Below are positions 16,954 through 24,961 of a stretch of 64,000 nt of DNA, piece after piece. Numbering within the stretch: the first letter of the stretch is position 1; every line of letters begins with the position of its first letter. The notes below the pieces were generated by a model. It ran no database searches. It saw only the letters and a list, made by a program, of their open reading frames with translations, and was not told where the DNA came from. Source of the stretch: Nocardioides halotolerans DSM 19273 (GTDB lineage Bacteria > Actinomycetota > Actinomycetes > Propionibacteriales > Nocardioidaceae); the NCBI RefSeq assembly GCF_000422805.1, contig NZ_KE383927.1:90594-154593 (forward strand), read 5' to 3'. The position numbers were made by a program, and so were the translations under genes.

Positions 16954-17603
16954 TCCGAGTGCTGCTGGCCGACGACCAGGCCCTGATCCGCAGCGGCATC
17001 CGCGCCCTTCTCGACGCCGAGGACGACATCACGGTGGTGGCGGAGGCCGCGGACGGCCGGGAGGCCGTCGAGCTGGCGGTCGCCCATCGTCCCGACGTCG
17101 TGCTCATGGACGTGCAGATGCCCGAGCTCGACGGCATCGAGGCCACCCGCCGGATCGCGAACGACGAGCGGCTGGCCGAGGTGCACGTCGTGATGCTGAC
17201 CAACTACGGGCTCGACGAGCACGTCTTCGGCGCCCTGCGGGCCGGCGCGTCCGGCTTCGTGGTCAAGGACACCGAGCCCGCCGACCTGCTGCAGGCGCTC
17301 CGCGTGACCGTGCGCGGCGACGCGCTCCTCTCGCCGGGCGTGACCCGCCGGCTGATCAGCGAGTTCGTCGCGCGGCCGGCCGTCGTGCTGCCCTCGGCCG
17401 ACCTCGACCGGCTCACCAACCGGGAGCGCGAGGTGGTGGCCCTGGTCGCCCACGGGCTCAGCAACGACGAGATCGCCGAGCGGATGGTGCTCAGCCCGAT
17501 GACGGCCAAGACGCACGTCAGCCGGGCGATGACCAAGCTGGGTGCTCGCGACCGCGCACAGCTGGTGGTGTTCGCCTACCAGTCCGGCCTGGTCACGGCG
17601 TGA
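16950..17603 (+). CDS. NarL/FixJ family response regulator
   Basis: 217 residues. The receiver has LADDQALIRSG, the phospho-Asp in VVLMDVQMPELDG, a Thr/Ser switch in VVMLTNYG and a Lys in GFVVKDTEP. A C-terminal LuxR-type HTH (LTNREREVVALVAHGLSNDE ... KTHVSRAMTKLGARD) follows. It is the partner of the kinase just upstream. The targets may include the neighbouring flavin oxidase gene, but that is only positional inference. A short dyad (GCTCAG-CGG-CTGAGC, 17605-17619) overlaps the 3' ends of this and the convergent gene. Confidence 0.9.
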   Translation: MIRVLLADDQALIRSGIRALLDAEDDITVVAEAADGREAVELAVAHRPDVVLMDVQMPELDGIEATRRIANDERLAEVHVVMLTNYGLDEHVFGALRAGASGFVVKDTEPADLLQALRVTVRGDALLSPGVTRRLISEFVARPAVVLPSADLDRLTNREREVVALVAHGLSNDEIAERMVLSPMTAKTHVSRAMTKLGARDRAQLVVFAYQSGLVTA

Positions 17604-17606
17604 GGC

Positions 17607-17909
17607 TCAGCGGCTGAGCTTGCGGCGCACCCGGCCCAGCGTCTGCCGCAGCCCGGGGGACGTCCGCGCTGCCTGGGCCTTGGCCAGCCGGCGCTCGAGC
17701 CGCGTGGCCTTGCGGCGGGTCTTGCGCAGCCGCTCGCGCAGCTCGGCGACGCGGCGTTCGGCGCGCGCTGCCCGCCGCTCGGCGCGGCGCAGGTCGCGCG
17801 ACATGGCGTGGTGCAGCTCGCGCAGGGCCCGCTCGGCGTTCCGCCGGGTCTCGGCGAGCACCTCCTGCAGGCGGGCCGCTCCCTCGTCGGCGCTGAGTGG
17901 CTCGTTCAC
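17607..17909 (-). CDS. small Arg/Ala-rich coiled-coil protein
   Basis: A 100-residue, strongly basic, almost entirely helical protein. From about 20 to 80 heptad-like Leu/Ala spacing with many Arg residues (RRAERRAARAERRVAELR) predicts a coiled coil. Its GTG 17909 overlaps the TylF-like methyltransferase stop (GTGA), so it is translationally coupled and may be its partner or regulator. No known family is recognised. Confidence 0.65.
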   Translation of the reverse strand: MNEPLSADEGAARLQEVLAETRRNAERALRELHHAMSRDLRRAERRAARAERRVAELRERLRKTRRKATRLERRLAKAQAARTSPGLRQTLGRVRRKLSR

Positions 17910-18739
17910 GCCGGCACGCCCTTGCGCCAGTAGGCGCCCGTCCAGTCGACCTGGTGGATCTCGTCGGTGATGCCGCGGTCCTTGCGGAAGTCGTGGACCG
18001 CCTGCGCACAGGCCGGCACCGCGCCGTAGTCGTCGACGATCACGAAGCCACCGGGCGAGACCTTGTCGTAGAGCGGCTCCAGCGCGTCCATCGTCGAGGC
18101 GTACATGTCGCCGTCGAGGCGCAGCACCGCGATCTGCTCGATGGGTGCGGTGCCGAGGGTGTCGGCGAACCAGCCCTTCAGGAACTCCACCCGGTCGTCG
18201 AGGAGGTCGTAGCGGCGGAAGTTCTCCTGCACCTCCTCGACCGAGATGGCCAGCTCGCTGAAGGCGTGGAACTGGTCGCCGATGTCGGCGGCGTAGCGGC
18301 CGTCGTGCTCCGGCAGCCCCTCGAAGGAGTCGCAGACCCACACCCGGCGGTCGGGGTCGCCGTGGGCGGCCAGCACCCCGCGCATGAAGATGCACGACCC
18401 GCCTCGCCAGACCCCGGTCTCGACGAGGTCGCCGGGGACGCCGTCGGTGAGCGTCCGCTCCACGCACTCGCGGATGTTGGCCAGCCGCTTGAGGCCGACC
18501 ATGCTCTCGGCGTCGGCCGGCCAGTCGACGCCCTCCTCGCGGAGCTTCGCGTCGAACGTGCCGGGCTCGACCATCCGGACCTGGCGCCCCGGCATCGTGG
18601 CGGTGAGCAGCTGCCAGAGGTAGGACTCGTAGCTGCCGAGCGGGAGGCTGACGGTGACGTTGCGACCCTCGAAGCCGTAGCGCGTGAGCACCTTGGCCAG
18701 CAGGTCGAGGTAGAGGTCGGCGGCGGGGTTCGAGCTCAC
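17906..18739 (-). CDS. TylF/MycF family O-methyltransferase
   Basis: A 277-residue SAM- and metal-dependent methyltransferase like macrocin O-methyltransferase. Visible are VETGVWRGGSCIFMRG (SAM site), DSFEGLP, and LRLDGDMYAST with VIVDDYG, which supply the Asp residues that bind metal in MycF. Substrates in the family are sugars of macrolides or surface glycans. No glycosyltransferases lie nearby, so the substrate is open. The start is GTG 18739, with TAGGGT six bases upstream. Confidence 0.85.
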   Translation of the reverse strand: MSSNPAADLYLDLLAKVLTRYGFEGRNVTVSLPLGSYESYLWQLLTATMPGRQVRMVEPGTFDAKLREEGVDWPADAESMVGLKRLANIRECVERTLTDGVPGDLVETGVWRGGSCIFMRGVLAAHGDPDRRVWVCDSFEGLPEHDGRYAADIGDQFHAFSELAISVEEVQENFRRYDLLDDRVEFLKGWFADTLGTAPIEQIAVLRLDGDMYASTMDALEPLYDKVSPGGFVIVDDYGAVPACAQAVHDFRKDRGITDEIHQVDWTGAYWRKGVPA

Positions 18740-18745
18740 CCGCGC

Positions 18746-18751
18746 ACCCTA
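18746..18751 (-). promoter_or_regulatory. -10 hexamer TAGGGT, leaderless start of TylF-like gene
   Basis: TAGGGT on the minus strand, 6 nt before GTG 18739. Confidence 0.55.
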
Positions 18752-18782
18752 GACGAGCCCCGCCCGTCACCCCGATTCGTCC

Positions 18783-19331
18783 TCACCCCGAGCGGAGGGC
18801 CACGGTGGTGACCACGGCGGTGACCGACGGGGTGCGGGGCGTCGAGGAGAACCCGAAGCGGCACGGCGGGTCGACGTCGGCGAGCTGCCCCAGATCGTCG
18901 CCGTCGAGGCTCCCGGTCATCGACACCACGCGGTGGACGTCGGTGGCGCCGTACCACTCCCGGCGGTCGCCCCCCGCGGTGCCGCGGGTGCGCACGCCGC
19001 GGAGGGCGACCCGGGCGACCGGGTTGGTGAGGGCGCACCACGCCGGCGACTCCGCGACCCGCCGCGGGACCAGGCGCAGCGCCGCACCGAGCGTCGTGCG
19101 GCCACCCACCGAGAGCTCGAGCCGCAGTGACGGCGACCGCACCCGCCACCGCTCCCCGTCGCCGGTCACGGCGAACGGCTCCAGCCGCACCTCGTCGAAG
19201 GAGTACGTCGCGCCGATGAAGTCGGCCACGTCCTGGCGGGGTGCGAGCAGCACGCGGTGGCCCGCAGCGGTCTCGACCATCGCGTCGCCGAACTCGCCGA
19301 GCGGGGTGTCCGTCCACCGCCCGACGACCAC
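18783..19331 (-). CDS. conserved protein of unknown function, coupled to acyl-CoA dehydrogenase
   Basis: About 182 residues from GTG 19331, mixed alpha/beta with no signal peptide. Segments such as VADFIGATYSFDEVRLEPF and LRLELSVGGRTTLGAALRLVPRR loosely recall acetoacetate-decarboxylase-like folds, but I cannot assign it. Coding character continues upstream of the GTG (FRGHIAGIGSTSGTR) to a CTG at 19388. That CTG overlaps the stop of the upstream acyl-CoA dehydrogenase as CTGA, so translation may really begin there. Co-transcription with the dehydrogenase suggests a role in acyl metabolism. Confidence 0.6.
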   Translation of the reverse strand: MVVGRWTDTPLGEFGDAMVETAAGHRVLLAPRQDVADFIGATYSFDEVRLEPFAVTGDGERWRVRSPSLRLELSVGGRTTLGAALRLVPRRVAESPAWCALTNPVARVALRGVRTRGTAGGDRREWYGATDVHRVVSMTGSLDGDDLGQLADVDPPCRFGFSSTPRTPSVTAVVTTVALRSG

Positions 19332-19384
19332 CCGCGTGCCCGAGGTGCTGCCGATGCCCGCGATGTGTCCGCGGAACCGCTGCC

Positions 19385-20620
19385 TCAGCGGATCTGCATC
19401 CCCGAGATCGCGCGGGCGATGACCAGCCGCTGGATCTCGGAGGTGCCCTCGAAGATCGTGTAGATCCGGGCGTCGCGGGCCATCCGCTCGACGGGGTACT
19501 CGCGGGTGTAGCCGTTGCCGCCGAGGATCTGCATCGCCTGGCCCGTCACCCGCACGGCGGTCTCGCCGGCGTACAGCTTCGACATCGAGCCCTCGGCCGC
19601 CTCGAACGGCGTGCCCTGCTTGGCCATCCACGCCGCCCGCCACACGAGCAGGCGGCTCGCGTCGATGCCGGTCTTCATGTCGGCCAGCGCGAACGCGATC
19701 GCCTGGTTCTCGATGATCGGGCGGCCGAACTGCTCGCGCGTCTTCGCGTAGTCGAGCGCGACCTCGTAGGCCGCCCGCGCGATGCCGATCGCCTGCGCCC
19801 CGACGGCGGGGCGGGTGCGCTCGAACGTCGCCATCGAGGCGTTCGCCGAGCCGCCGCTGCGCACGCCCTCGCGCGCCTTCGCCAGCCGCGCGTCGAGGCG
19901 GTCCTTGCCACCGAGCAGGCAGGAGCCCGGCACCCGGACGTGGTCGAGCACCACCTCGGCGGTGTGCGACGCGCGGATGCCGTGCTTGGCGAACTTCTGG
20001 CCCTGGCTCAACCCCTCGGTGCCGGGCGGCACGACGAAGCTCGCCTGGCCCCGCGCGCGCAGCTCCGGCTCGACCACGGCCGTGACCACGTGCACGTCGG
20101 CCATCCCGCCGTTGGTCGCCCACGTCTTGGTGCCGTTGAGCTCCCACTCGTCCTTCGCCTCGTCGTACGTCGCGCGCGTGCGCATCGCGCCGACGTCGCT
20201 GCCGGCGTCGGGCTCGGAGGAGCAGAAGGCGGCGACCTTGAGGTCGCCCGGCGAGCCGAACATCTGCGGCGCCCACTCACCGATCTGCTCGGGCGTGCCG
20301 TTGGCGGCCACCGCCGCGGCGGCGAGCGACGAGCCGACGATGGCGAGCCCGATGCCGGCGTCACCCCAGAACAACTCCTCCATCGTCAGCGGCAGGCCGA
20401 GCCCGGTCGGGTCGAAGCTCTGGGTGGCGAAGAAGTCGAGGGAGTAGAGACCGATCCGGGCCGCCTCCTCGACCACCGGCCACGGGAACTCCTCGCGCTC
20501 GTCCCACTCGGCGGCGGCCGGGCGCACGACGTCCTCGGCGAAGGTGTGCACCCACTTCTGCAGCTCGACGTGGTCGTCCCCGAGGGCGAAGCTCGGCGTG
20601 CTCGGTGCGTCGTCGCTCAC
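19385..20620 (-). CDS. acyl-CoA dehydrogenase
   Basis: A 411-residue flavoenzyme that introduces a 2,3 double bond into acyl-CoA thioesters. It has the N-terminal helical domain, a beta domain (AAFCSSEPDAGSDVG; TKTWATNGGMADV) and a C-terminal helical domain. The C-terminal domain has REQFGRPIIENQAIAFALADM, LGGNGYTREYPVERMARDARI and the FAD-contacting IFEGTSEIQR with the usual Glu. The length is normal. The precise chain length is not predictable. GTG 20620 is set by TAACCT six bases ahead. Confidence 0.92.
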   Translation of the reverse strand: MSDDAPSTPSFALGDDHVELQKWVHTFAEDVVRPAAAEWDEREEFPWPVVEEAARIGLYSLDFFATQSFDPTGLGLPLTMEELFWGDAGIGLAIVGSSLAAAAVAANGTPEQIGEWAPQMFGSPGDLKVAAFCSSEPDAGSDVGAMRTRATYDEAKDEWELNGTKTWATNGGMADVHVVTAVVEPELRARGQASFVVPPGTEGLSQGQKFAKHGIRASHTAEVVLDHVRVPGSCLLGGKDRLDARLAKAREGVRSGGSANASMATFERTRPAVGAQAIGIARAAYEVALDYAKTREQFGRPIIENQAIAFALADMKTGIDASRLLVWRAAWMAKQGTPFEAAEGSMSKLYAGETAVRVTGQAMQILGGNGYTREYPVERMARDARIYTIFEGTSEIQRLVIARAISGMQIR

Positions 20621-20626
20621 GCGTCG

Positions 20627-20632
20627 AGGTTA
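20627..20632 (-). promoter_or_regulatory. -10 hexamer TAACCT, leaderless start of acyl-CoA dehydrogenase
   Basis: TAACCT on the minus strand, 6 nt before GTG 20620. Confidence 0.55.
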
Positions 20633-20652
20633 CCCGCGGGTCACCTCCGGGT

Positions 20653-21054
20653 TCAGCCCTCGACCACCCGGAAGCTCCAGCTGCCGACCTTCCGCCCGGC
20701 GACGTACCACCGCACCCGATGGGTGCCGACCCGGTCGCTGGTGATGCTCACGACCCGCGTCTCACCCTTGTCGGCCGGCTGGGCGCTCGCGCACAGCGGC
20801 TTCTTCCTGCCCGGGAACCTCACGCAGACCTTGTAGACCGCGTCGTGACGCGCGCTGCGGAAGAACGCCGCCTTGGGCTGCGAGGCCCTGCACACGGTGG
20901 CGGGCTTCGCCGAGGTCTTGGCGCTGCACGCGACGTACGTCGTGTAACCCGCCGCCCGCCTGCCCGCCTCGGCGCCCGTCGCCGTGACGGCCGGCACGGG
21001 CAGCAGGCACACCGTCACCAGTGCGGCCAGCGCCATCCCCGCGGGGACCCTCAT
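20653..21054 (-). CDS. small secreted cysteine-containing protein
   Basis: 133 residues with a clear Sec signal peptide (hydrophobic 6-26, AEA-type cleavage region). The mature part has four cysteines (VACSAK, TVCRAS, KVCVRF, PLCASA) that could form two disulfides and a C-terminal beta-rich segment ending in WYVAGRKVGSWSFRVVEG. Function unknown; the C-terminal fold recalls the Ig-like modules of other exported proteins here. ATG 21054 has TAGGTT 7 nt upstream. Confidence 0.7.
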   Translation of the reverse strand: MRVPAGMALAALVTVCLLPVPAVTATGAEAGRRAAGYTTYVACSAKTSAKPATVCRASQPKAAFFRSARHDAVYKVCVRFPGRKKPLCASAQPADKGETRVVSITSDRVGTHRVRWYVAGRKVGSWSFRVVEG

Positions 21055-21093
21055 GGCGCGGAACCTACTCCGCTCGGCGCCCTCGTGGGGAGG

Positions 21094-22725
21094 TCAGCGG
21101 GCGACGACGTCCGGGTCGAGCTCGGCCTGCACCCCCTCGTCACCGAAGTCGGCGGTGTAGTCGTCGGCCCGGGTCCGGTCGGTGCCGGCGGAGACGTTCG
21201 CCGCGCGCAGCACGACCGTCAGCACGATCGCGACCAGCAGGTTGAGGCCGAAGGCGAGCACCGCGATGTAGACCTTCGTCGTGTCCGACCACGGCAGCAG
21301 CACGAGCGGCCCGCCGAAGTGGGACTGGGTCGGCGACGCGACACCGTAGGCGAGCCAGGTGCCGTAGGCCATGCCCACGGCCCAGCCCGCAAGCAGCGCC
21401 CACCGGTGGAACCAGCGCGTGTAGAGGCCGGCCACGATCGCAGGCAGCGTCTGCAGGATCCACACGCCGCCGAGCAGCTGCAGGTTGATCGCGAAGTCCT
21501 TCGACAGCGCGAGCACGAAGACCAGCGCGCCGAACTTCACCAGCAGCGAGACCACCTTGGCCTGCCTGGCCTCCTGCGCGTGCGTCGCGTCGCGGTTGAT
21601 GAAGGCGCGGTAGATGTTGCGCGTCCAGAGGTTGGCGGCCGCGATCGACATGATCGCCGCGGGCACCAGCGCACCGATCACGATCGCGGCGTACGCGACA
21701 CCGGCGAACCACGCCGGGAACTCGTTCTCGAACAGCTGCGGCACGGCCTGCTGCGGGTTCGCGACCTTGACGCCGGCCGCGATCGCGACGAAGCCGAGCA
21801 GCGCGAGCAGCCCGAGCAGGAAGGAGTACGCCGGCAGCAGCGACGCGTTGCGGCGGATCACCGAGCGGCTCCGCGTGGAGAGCACGCCGGTGATCGAGTG
21901 GGGGTACATGAACAGCGCCAGCGCCGAGCCGAGGGCGAGGCTGCCGTAGGCGAGGTGCAGGGTCTCCGGCGGCATGATCGCCTTCGGCGTCGCCTCGCCC
22001 GCCGCGATCGCATCGGCGTTCTCGGTGTTGAAGTCGCCGAAGCCCTTGCTCACCGTGTCGAAGATGTTGCCCCAGCCGCCGAGCTCGTGCGGCAGGTAGA
22101 GCACCGCGACGATGATCACGAGGTAGATCAGCGTGTCCTTCACGAACGCGATCAGCGCGGGCGCCCGCAGGCCGCTGGAGTAGGTGTAGGCCGCCAGGAC
22201 CGCGAACGCGATGAACAGCGGCAGGTCCTTGACGAACCAGTTGTCGTCCTCGCTGCCGATCCCCATCACCTCCAGCACCACCTGCATGCCCACGAGCTGG
22301 AGCGCGATGTAGGGCATCGTCGCGAGGATGCCGGTGACCGCGACGGCCAGCGCGAGCGGCCGGCTGTCGTAGCGCCCCTCGACGAAGTCGGCCGGCGTGA
22401 CGTAGCCGTGGCGGTGGCTGACCGACCACAGCCGCGGGAGGAACAGGAAGATCAGCGGGTAGACCACGATCGTGTAGGGCACGGCGAAGAAGCCGACCGC
22501 ACTGCCGGCGTAGAGCGTCGCCGGGACGGCGATGAACGTGTACGCCGTGTAGATGTCGCCGCCGATGAGGAACCACGCGATGAACGTGCCGAACCCGCGG
22601 CCGCCGAGGCCCCACTCGTCGAGGCTGCCCATGTCCTTGGCCCGCCGCCAGCGGGCGGCCGCGAAGCCGAGGATCGTGACGAGCAGGAACAGGAAGACGA
22701 AGACGCCGACTGCGACGCCGTTCAT
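21094..22725 (-). CDS. sodium:solute symporter (SSS family, MctP-like)
   Basis: 543 residues with about 13 membrane helices. It moves small carboxylates or similar solutes with Na+ or H+. Typical SSS features are an N-terminal helix, the GGRGFGTFIAWFLIGGDIYTAY stretch with its conserved glycines, SRSVIRRNASLLPAYSF and AANLWTRNIYRAF. The C-terminal tail (about 500-543) is acidic and cytoplasmic. Its ATG 22725 overlaps the stop of a DUF3311 gene. That pairing is known for monocarboxylate permeases of the MctP type, so pyruvate, lactate or acetate are reasonable guesses. Confidence 0.9.
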   Translation of the reverse strand: MNGVAVGVFVFLFLLVTILGFAAARWRRAKDMGSLDEWGLGGRGFGTFIAWFLIGGDIYTAYTFIAVPATLYAGSAVGFFAVPYTIVVYPLIFLFLPRLWSVSHRHGYVTPADFVEGRYDSRPLALAVAVTGILATMPYIALQLVGMQVVLEVMGIGSEDDNWFVKDLPLFIAFAVLAAYTYSSGLRAPALIAFVKDTLIYLVIIVAVLYLPHELGGWGNIFDTVSKGFGDFNTENADAIAAGEATPKAIMPPETLHLAYGSLALGSALALFMYPHSITGVLSTRSRSVIRRNASLLPAYSFLLGLLALLGFVAIAAGVKVANPQQAVPQLFENEFPAWFAGVAYAAIVIGALVPAAIMSIAAANLWTRNIYRAFINRDATHAQEARQAKVVSLLVKFGALVFVLALSKDFAINLQLLGGVWILQTLPAIVAGLYTRWFHRWALLAGWAVGMAYGTWLAYGVASPTQSHFGGPLVLLPWSDTTKVYIAVLAFGLNLLVAIVLTVVLRAANVSAGTDRTRADDYTADFGDEGVQAELDPDVVAR

Positions 22726-22973
22726 CGGATGGTCTCCGCGGGGTCGTCGGCCTTCTCGGCCCGGGTCCGCGGCGGTCGCTCCGACCTGGTCAGCAGGTAC
22801 GCCGACGTGGTGAGCACCGCGGCCACGGGGATCAGCAGGAACTGGAACCAGTAGTAGAACGGGAAGCCCCAGAGCTCGGGGTCGGTGCGGTCGTAGATCC
22901 CGACGAGCAGGGGCAGCACCACGGCAGGGGCGAGCAGGACCACGACGATGGTCCAGCGGGCGGACGACGACAT
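22722..22973 (-). CDS. DUF3311 small membrane protein, symporter partner
   Basis: 83 residues with two membrane helices (about 8-28 and 40-62) joined by DRTDPELWGFPFYYWFQF, the conserved core of DUF3311. Such proteins accompany SSS-type monocarboxylate permeases as small accessory subunits. GGGAGG sits about 6 nt before ATG 22973, and the 3' end overlaps the symporter by 4 bp. It is therefore the first gene of a two-gene transport operon. Confidence 0.88.
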   Translation of the reverse strand: MSSSARWTIVVVLLAPAVVLPLLVGIYDRTDPELWGFPFYYWFQFLLIPVAAVLTTSAYLLTRSERPPRTRAEKADDPAETIR

Positions 22974-23073
22974 TGCGAACCTCCCGAGAGGCGATGGGTT
23001 CGATGGGTGGCGATGAGCCTCGCCGTTCCGCCCGGTCTCCATCTCGAGTCCACGACAAACGCTGGAGGCTGCC

Positions 23074-23658
23074 ATGACCCAGGTGATCGCCAACCTCGCG
23101 ATGTCCGTCGACGGCTTCATCGCCGGCCCCGGTGACGGCTGCGAGGACCTCTTCGGCTTCTACGAGGACGGCAGCGCGGAGCTCCGGGTCGCCGACGGCT
23201 GGCCGGCCTTCCACATGGACGAGCCCAGCGCGACGCTCTTCCAGGAGGCGGTCGCGCGGACCGGCTGCCACGTGATGGGGCGGCGGCTCTACGACCTGAC
23301 CAACGGCTGGGACGGCCACCCGGGCAACGAGGCGCCGATCGTCGTCGTCACTCACGAGGCGCCGCCCTCCCACCCCGAGGGCGTGCCCTACGTCTTCACC
23401 GACGACGTGCCGACGGCGATCGCCCGGGCCCGCGAGCTGGCCGGCGACCTCGACGGGGCCGTCGCCGGTGGCTCGGTGGCGCGGCAGGCGCTCGACGCCG
23501 GGCTGCTCGACGTCATCGACGTGAGCCTCGTCCCGGTCGTGCTCGGCGCGGGCATCCCGTGGTTCGCCGGGGCCCGCGGGCCGGTCCGGCTCTCCGACCC
23601 GGTCGTGCACGAGGGGCGCGGCGTGACCCACCTGCGCTACCGGGTGCTGCGGGACTGA
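23074..23658 (+). CDS. dihydrofolate reductase family protein (RibD C-terminal type)
   Basis: A 194-residue DHFR-fold oxidoreductase. VIANLAMSVDGFIAGPGDG at the N terminus, GCHVMGRRLYDL in the middle and AVAGGSVARQALDAGLLD, which holds the nucleotide-binding loop, fit the RibD C-terminal domain family. These are NADPH-dependent reductases of usually unknown substrate, not folate enzymes proper. ATG 23074 has GGAGG 5 nt ahead. It is divergent from the symporter operon. Confidence 0.88.
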   Translation: MTQVIANLAMSVDGFIAGPGDGCEDLFGFYEDGSAELRVADGWPAFHMDEPSATLFQEAVARTGCHVMGRRLYDLTNGWDGHPGNEAPIVVVTHEAPPSHPEGVPYVFTDDVPTAIARARELAGDLDGAVAGGSVARQALDAGLLDVIDVSLVPVVLGAGIPWFAGARGPVRLSDPVVHEGRGVTHLRYRVLRD

Positions 23659-23736
23659 CACCCCACCGCGGTCCGCGCTTCGGCGGCGGCCGAAAGGCCT
23701 CGCGCCCGGGCGGCCCGACGAGCAGACTCCCACCCC

Positions 23737-24513
23737 ATGACGGACCTGTCCCGCTACGCCGACTGGACCGCCTGGCTCACCGAGCAGGCGGCCGCCGACC
23801 CCGACGTGCACTGCGTGTGGGTGGGTGGCTCCGCCGCGACGGGCGGCTACGACCAGTGGTCGGACCTCGACCTCGACGTCCTGTGCACGCCCGGCACGTC
23901 GACCGACGTCTACACCCGCTGGCTGGCCCGGGCCAGCGCCGACTTCGACGTCCGTGGGGTCTGGGCCGTGCCCGAGCACGTGTGGCCCGACGGCCGCCAG
24001 TGCTTCCTCCACCTCCAGGACCGGCCCGGTCTCCTCCTCGAGCCGACGCGCATCATCGACCTGCACATCTCCGACCTGTCCGACGCGCACTCCCACGTCG
24101 ACGTACGCCGGCACGGCACGCCGATCGTGCTGCACGACCCCGACGGCCTCGTGGTCCTCGAGGAGGAGGACGTCAGCGCCGGCATCGCCGCGGCGCTCGA
24201 GCAGGCCCGGCAGCGCCGCATGGTCGACGAGTGGCTGGTCAACCGGGCCGTCGCCCGCGGCCAGGTCGCCGAGGCCGTCGACTTCTACCTGCGCTTCGCG
24301 CTCGGGACGCTCGTCCGGCTGCTGCGGATCGAGCACTGCCCGTGGCGCTACGACTTCGGCCTGCGCTACCTCCGCGAGGACCTGCCTCCAGAGATCGCGG
24401 ACGGCGTCGAGGCGCTGGTGCCGGGCGCCGCGTCGGCGACGCCGGAGGAGCTCTCGCTCCGCTGCTACGCGTGGGTGGACGAGCTGCTCGCCCGGCGGCC
24501 ACCCGACGCCTGA
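23737..24513 (+). CDS. nucleotidyltransferase domain protein
   Basis: 258 residues. The motif VWVGGSAATGGYDQWSDLDLDVL near 27-49 contains the GGS and DxD core of the polymerase-beta superfamily, so it should transfer a nucleotide to a small molecule or protein. The C-terminal half is helical, as in aminoglycoside adenylyltransferases or MNT-type enzymes. No HEPN partner gene adjoins it, so a toxin-antitoxin role is not supported. The start is ATG 23737 without a clear SD. Confidence 0.8.
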   Translation: MTDLSRYADWTAWLTEQAAADPDVHCVWVGGSAATGGYDQWSDLDLDVLCTPGTSTDVYTRWLARASADFDVRGVWAVPEHVWPDGRQCFLHLQDRPGLLLEPTRIIDLHISDLSDAHSHVDVRRHGTPIVLHDPDGLVVLEEEDVSAGIAAALEQARQRRMVDEWLVNRAVARGQVAEAVDFYLRFALGTLVRLLRIEHCPWRYDFGLRYLREDLPPEIADGVEALVPGAASATPEELSLRCYAWVDELLARRPPDA

Positions 24514-24514
24514 G

Positions 24515-24961
24515 TCAGGGCCAGCGCGGGCGCCGGCCGAAACTCTCGGCGGCGTAGGCCCGGCGCGGCCCGCGGTGGCGGAGCACCACGAACCAGAAGA
24601 TCGCGAAGCCGAGCAGGAACAGCGGCAGGTGCGCGAGCGCCGAGACGGCGATCAGCACGGCCAGCACCACCAGGAGCGGGCCCGGAAGCCCGCGACGAAA
24701 CGGACGGACGCCAGAGCTCCAGTACCTGGGTTCGTCGGAGCGCTCGCTCTGAGGTGCGAGCGCAGCGAGCCTCGAAGAGTACGGGCTCGGGAGGTCGCGG
24801 AAGATCGGCGCGATCTCGCCCCTCGTCCTCGCGCTCCAGACCTGCTCGAGCCGCTCCGCGTGCTCGTCGGCGGTGAGCCGGCCCTGCACGAAGTGCTCGC
24901 CCAGGTCGGCGGCGGCGGCCTCGCGCTCGGCGTCGCTGAGCCGGATCGTGTGGTCGGTCAT
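24515..24961 (-). CDS. DUF1707 membrane protein with in-frame palindromic insert
   Basis: 148 residues. The N-terminal DUF1707 domain (about 5-57; RLSDAEREAAAADLGEHF, GRLTADEHAERLEQVWSA) is followed by two close hydrophobic helices (about 95-130) and a basic tail. Residues about 62-78 (SSRLAALAPQSERSDE) are encoded by a palindrome-rich stretch (24731-24780) that looks inserted. ATG 24961 overlaps the PadR stop (ATGA), so it is the second gene of a PadR-controlled operon. Molecular function of DUF1707 proteins is unknown. Confidence 0.85.
   Translation of the reverse strand: MTDHTIRLSDAEREAAAADLGEHFVQGRLTADEHAERLEQVWSARTRGEIAPIFRDLPSPYSSRLAALAPQSERSDEPRYWSSGVRPFRRGLPGPLLVVLAVLIAVSALAHLPLFLLGFAIFWFVVLRHRGPRRAYAAESFGRRPRWP
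24731..24780. repeat. putative dispersed palindromic repeat inside the DUF1707 gene
   Basis: GCTCGCT near 24743 and AGCGAGC near 24767 bracket GAGGTGCGAGCGC, giving overlapping inverted repeats of CGCTCGC and GCGAGCG. It stays in frame and adds about 17 residues between the DUF1707 domain and the first membrane helix. Its origin as a REP-like element is inferred from structure and position. Confidence 0.45.

Noticed and set aside
23737..24513. Minimal nucleotidyltransferase/HEPN toxin-antitoxin pair
   Set aside because: No HEPN gene lies adjacent, and the protein carries its own helical C-terminal half.
24515..24961. Frameshift or pseudogene in the DUF1707 gene
   Set aside because: The palindromic stretch keeps the reading frame, and the membrane helices follow normally.
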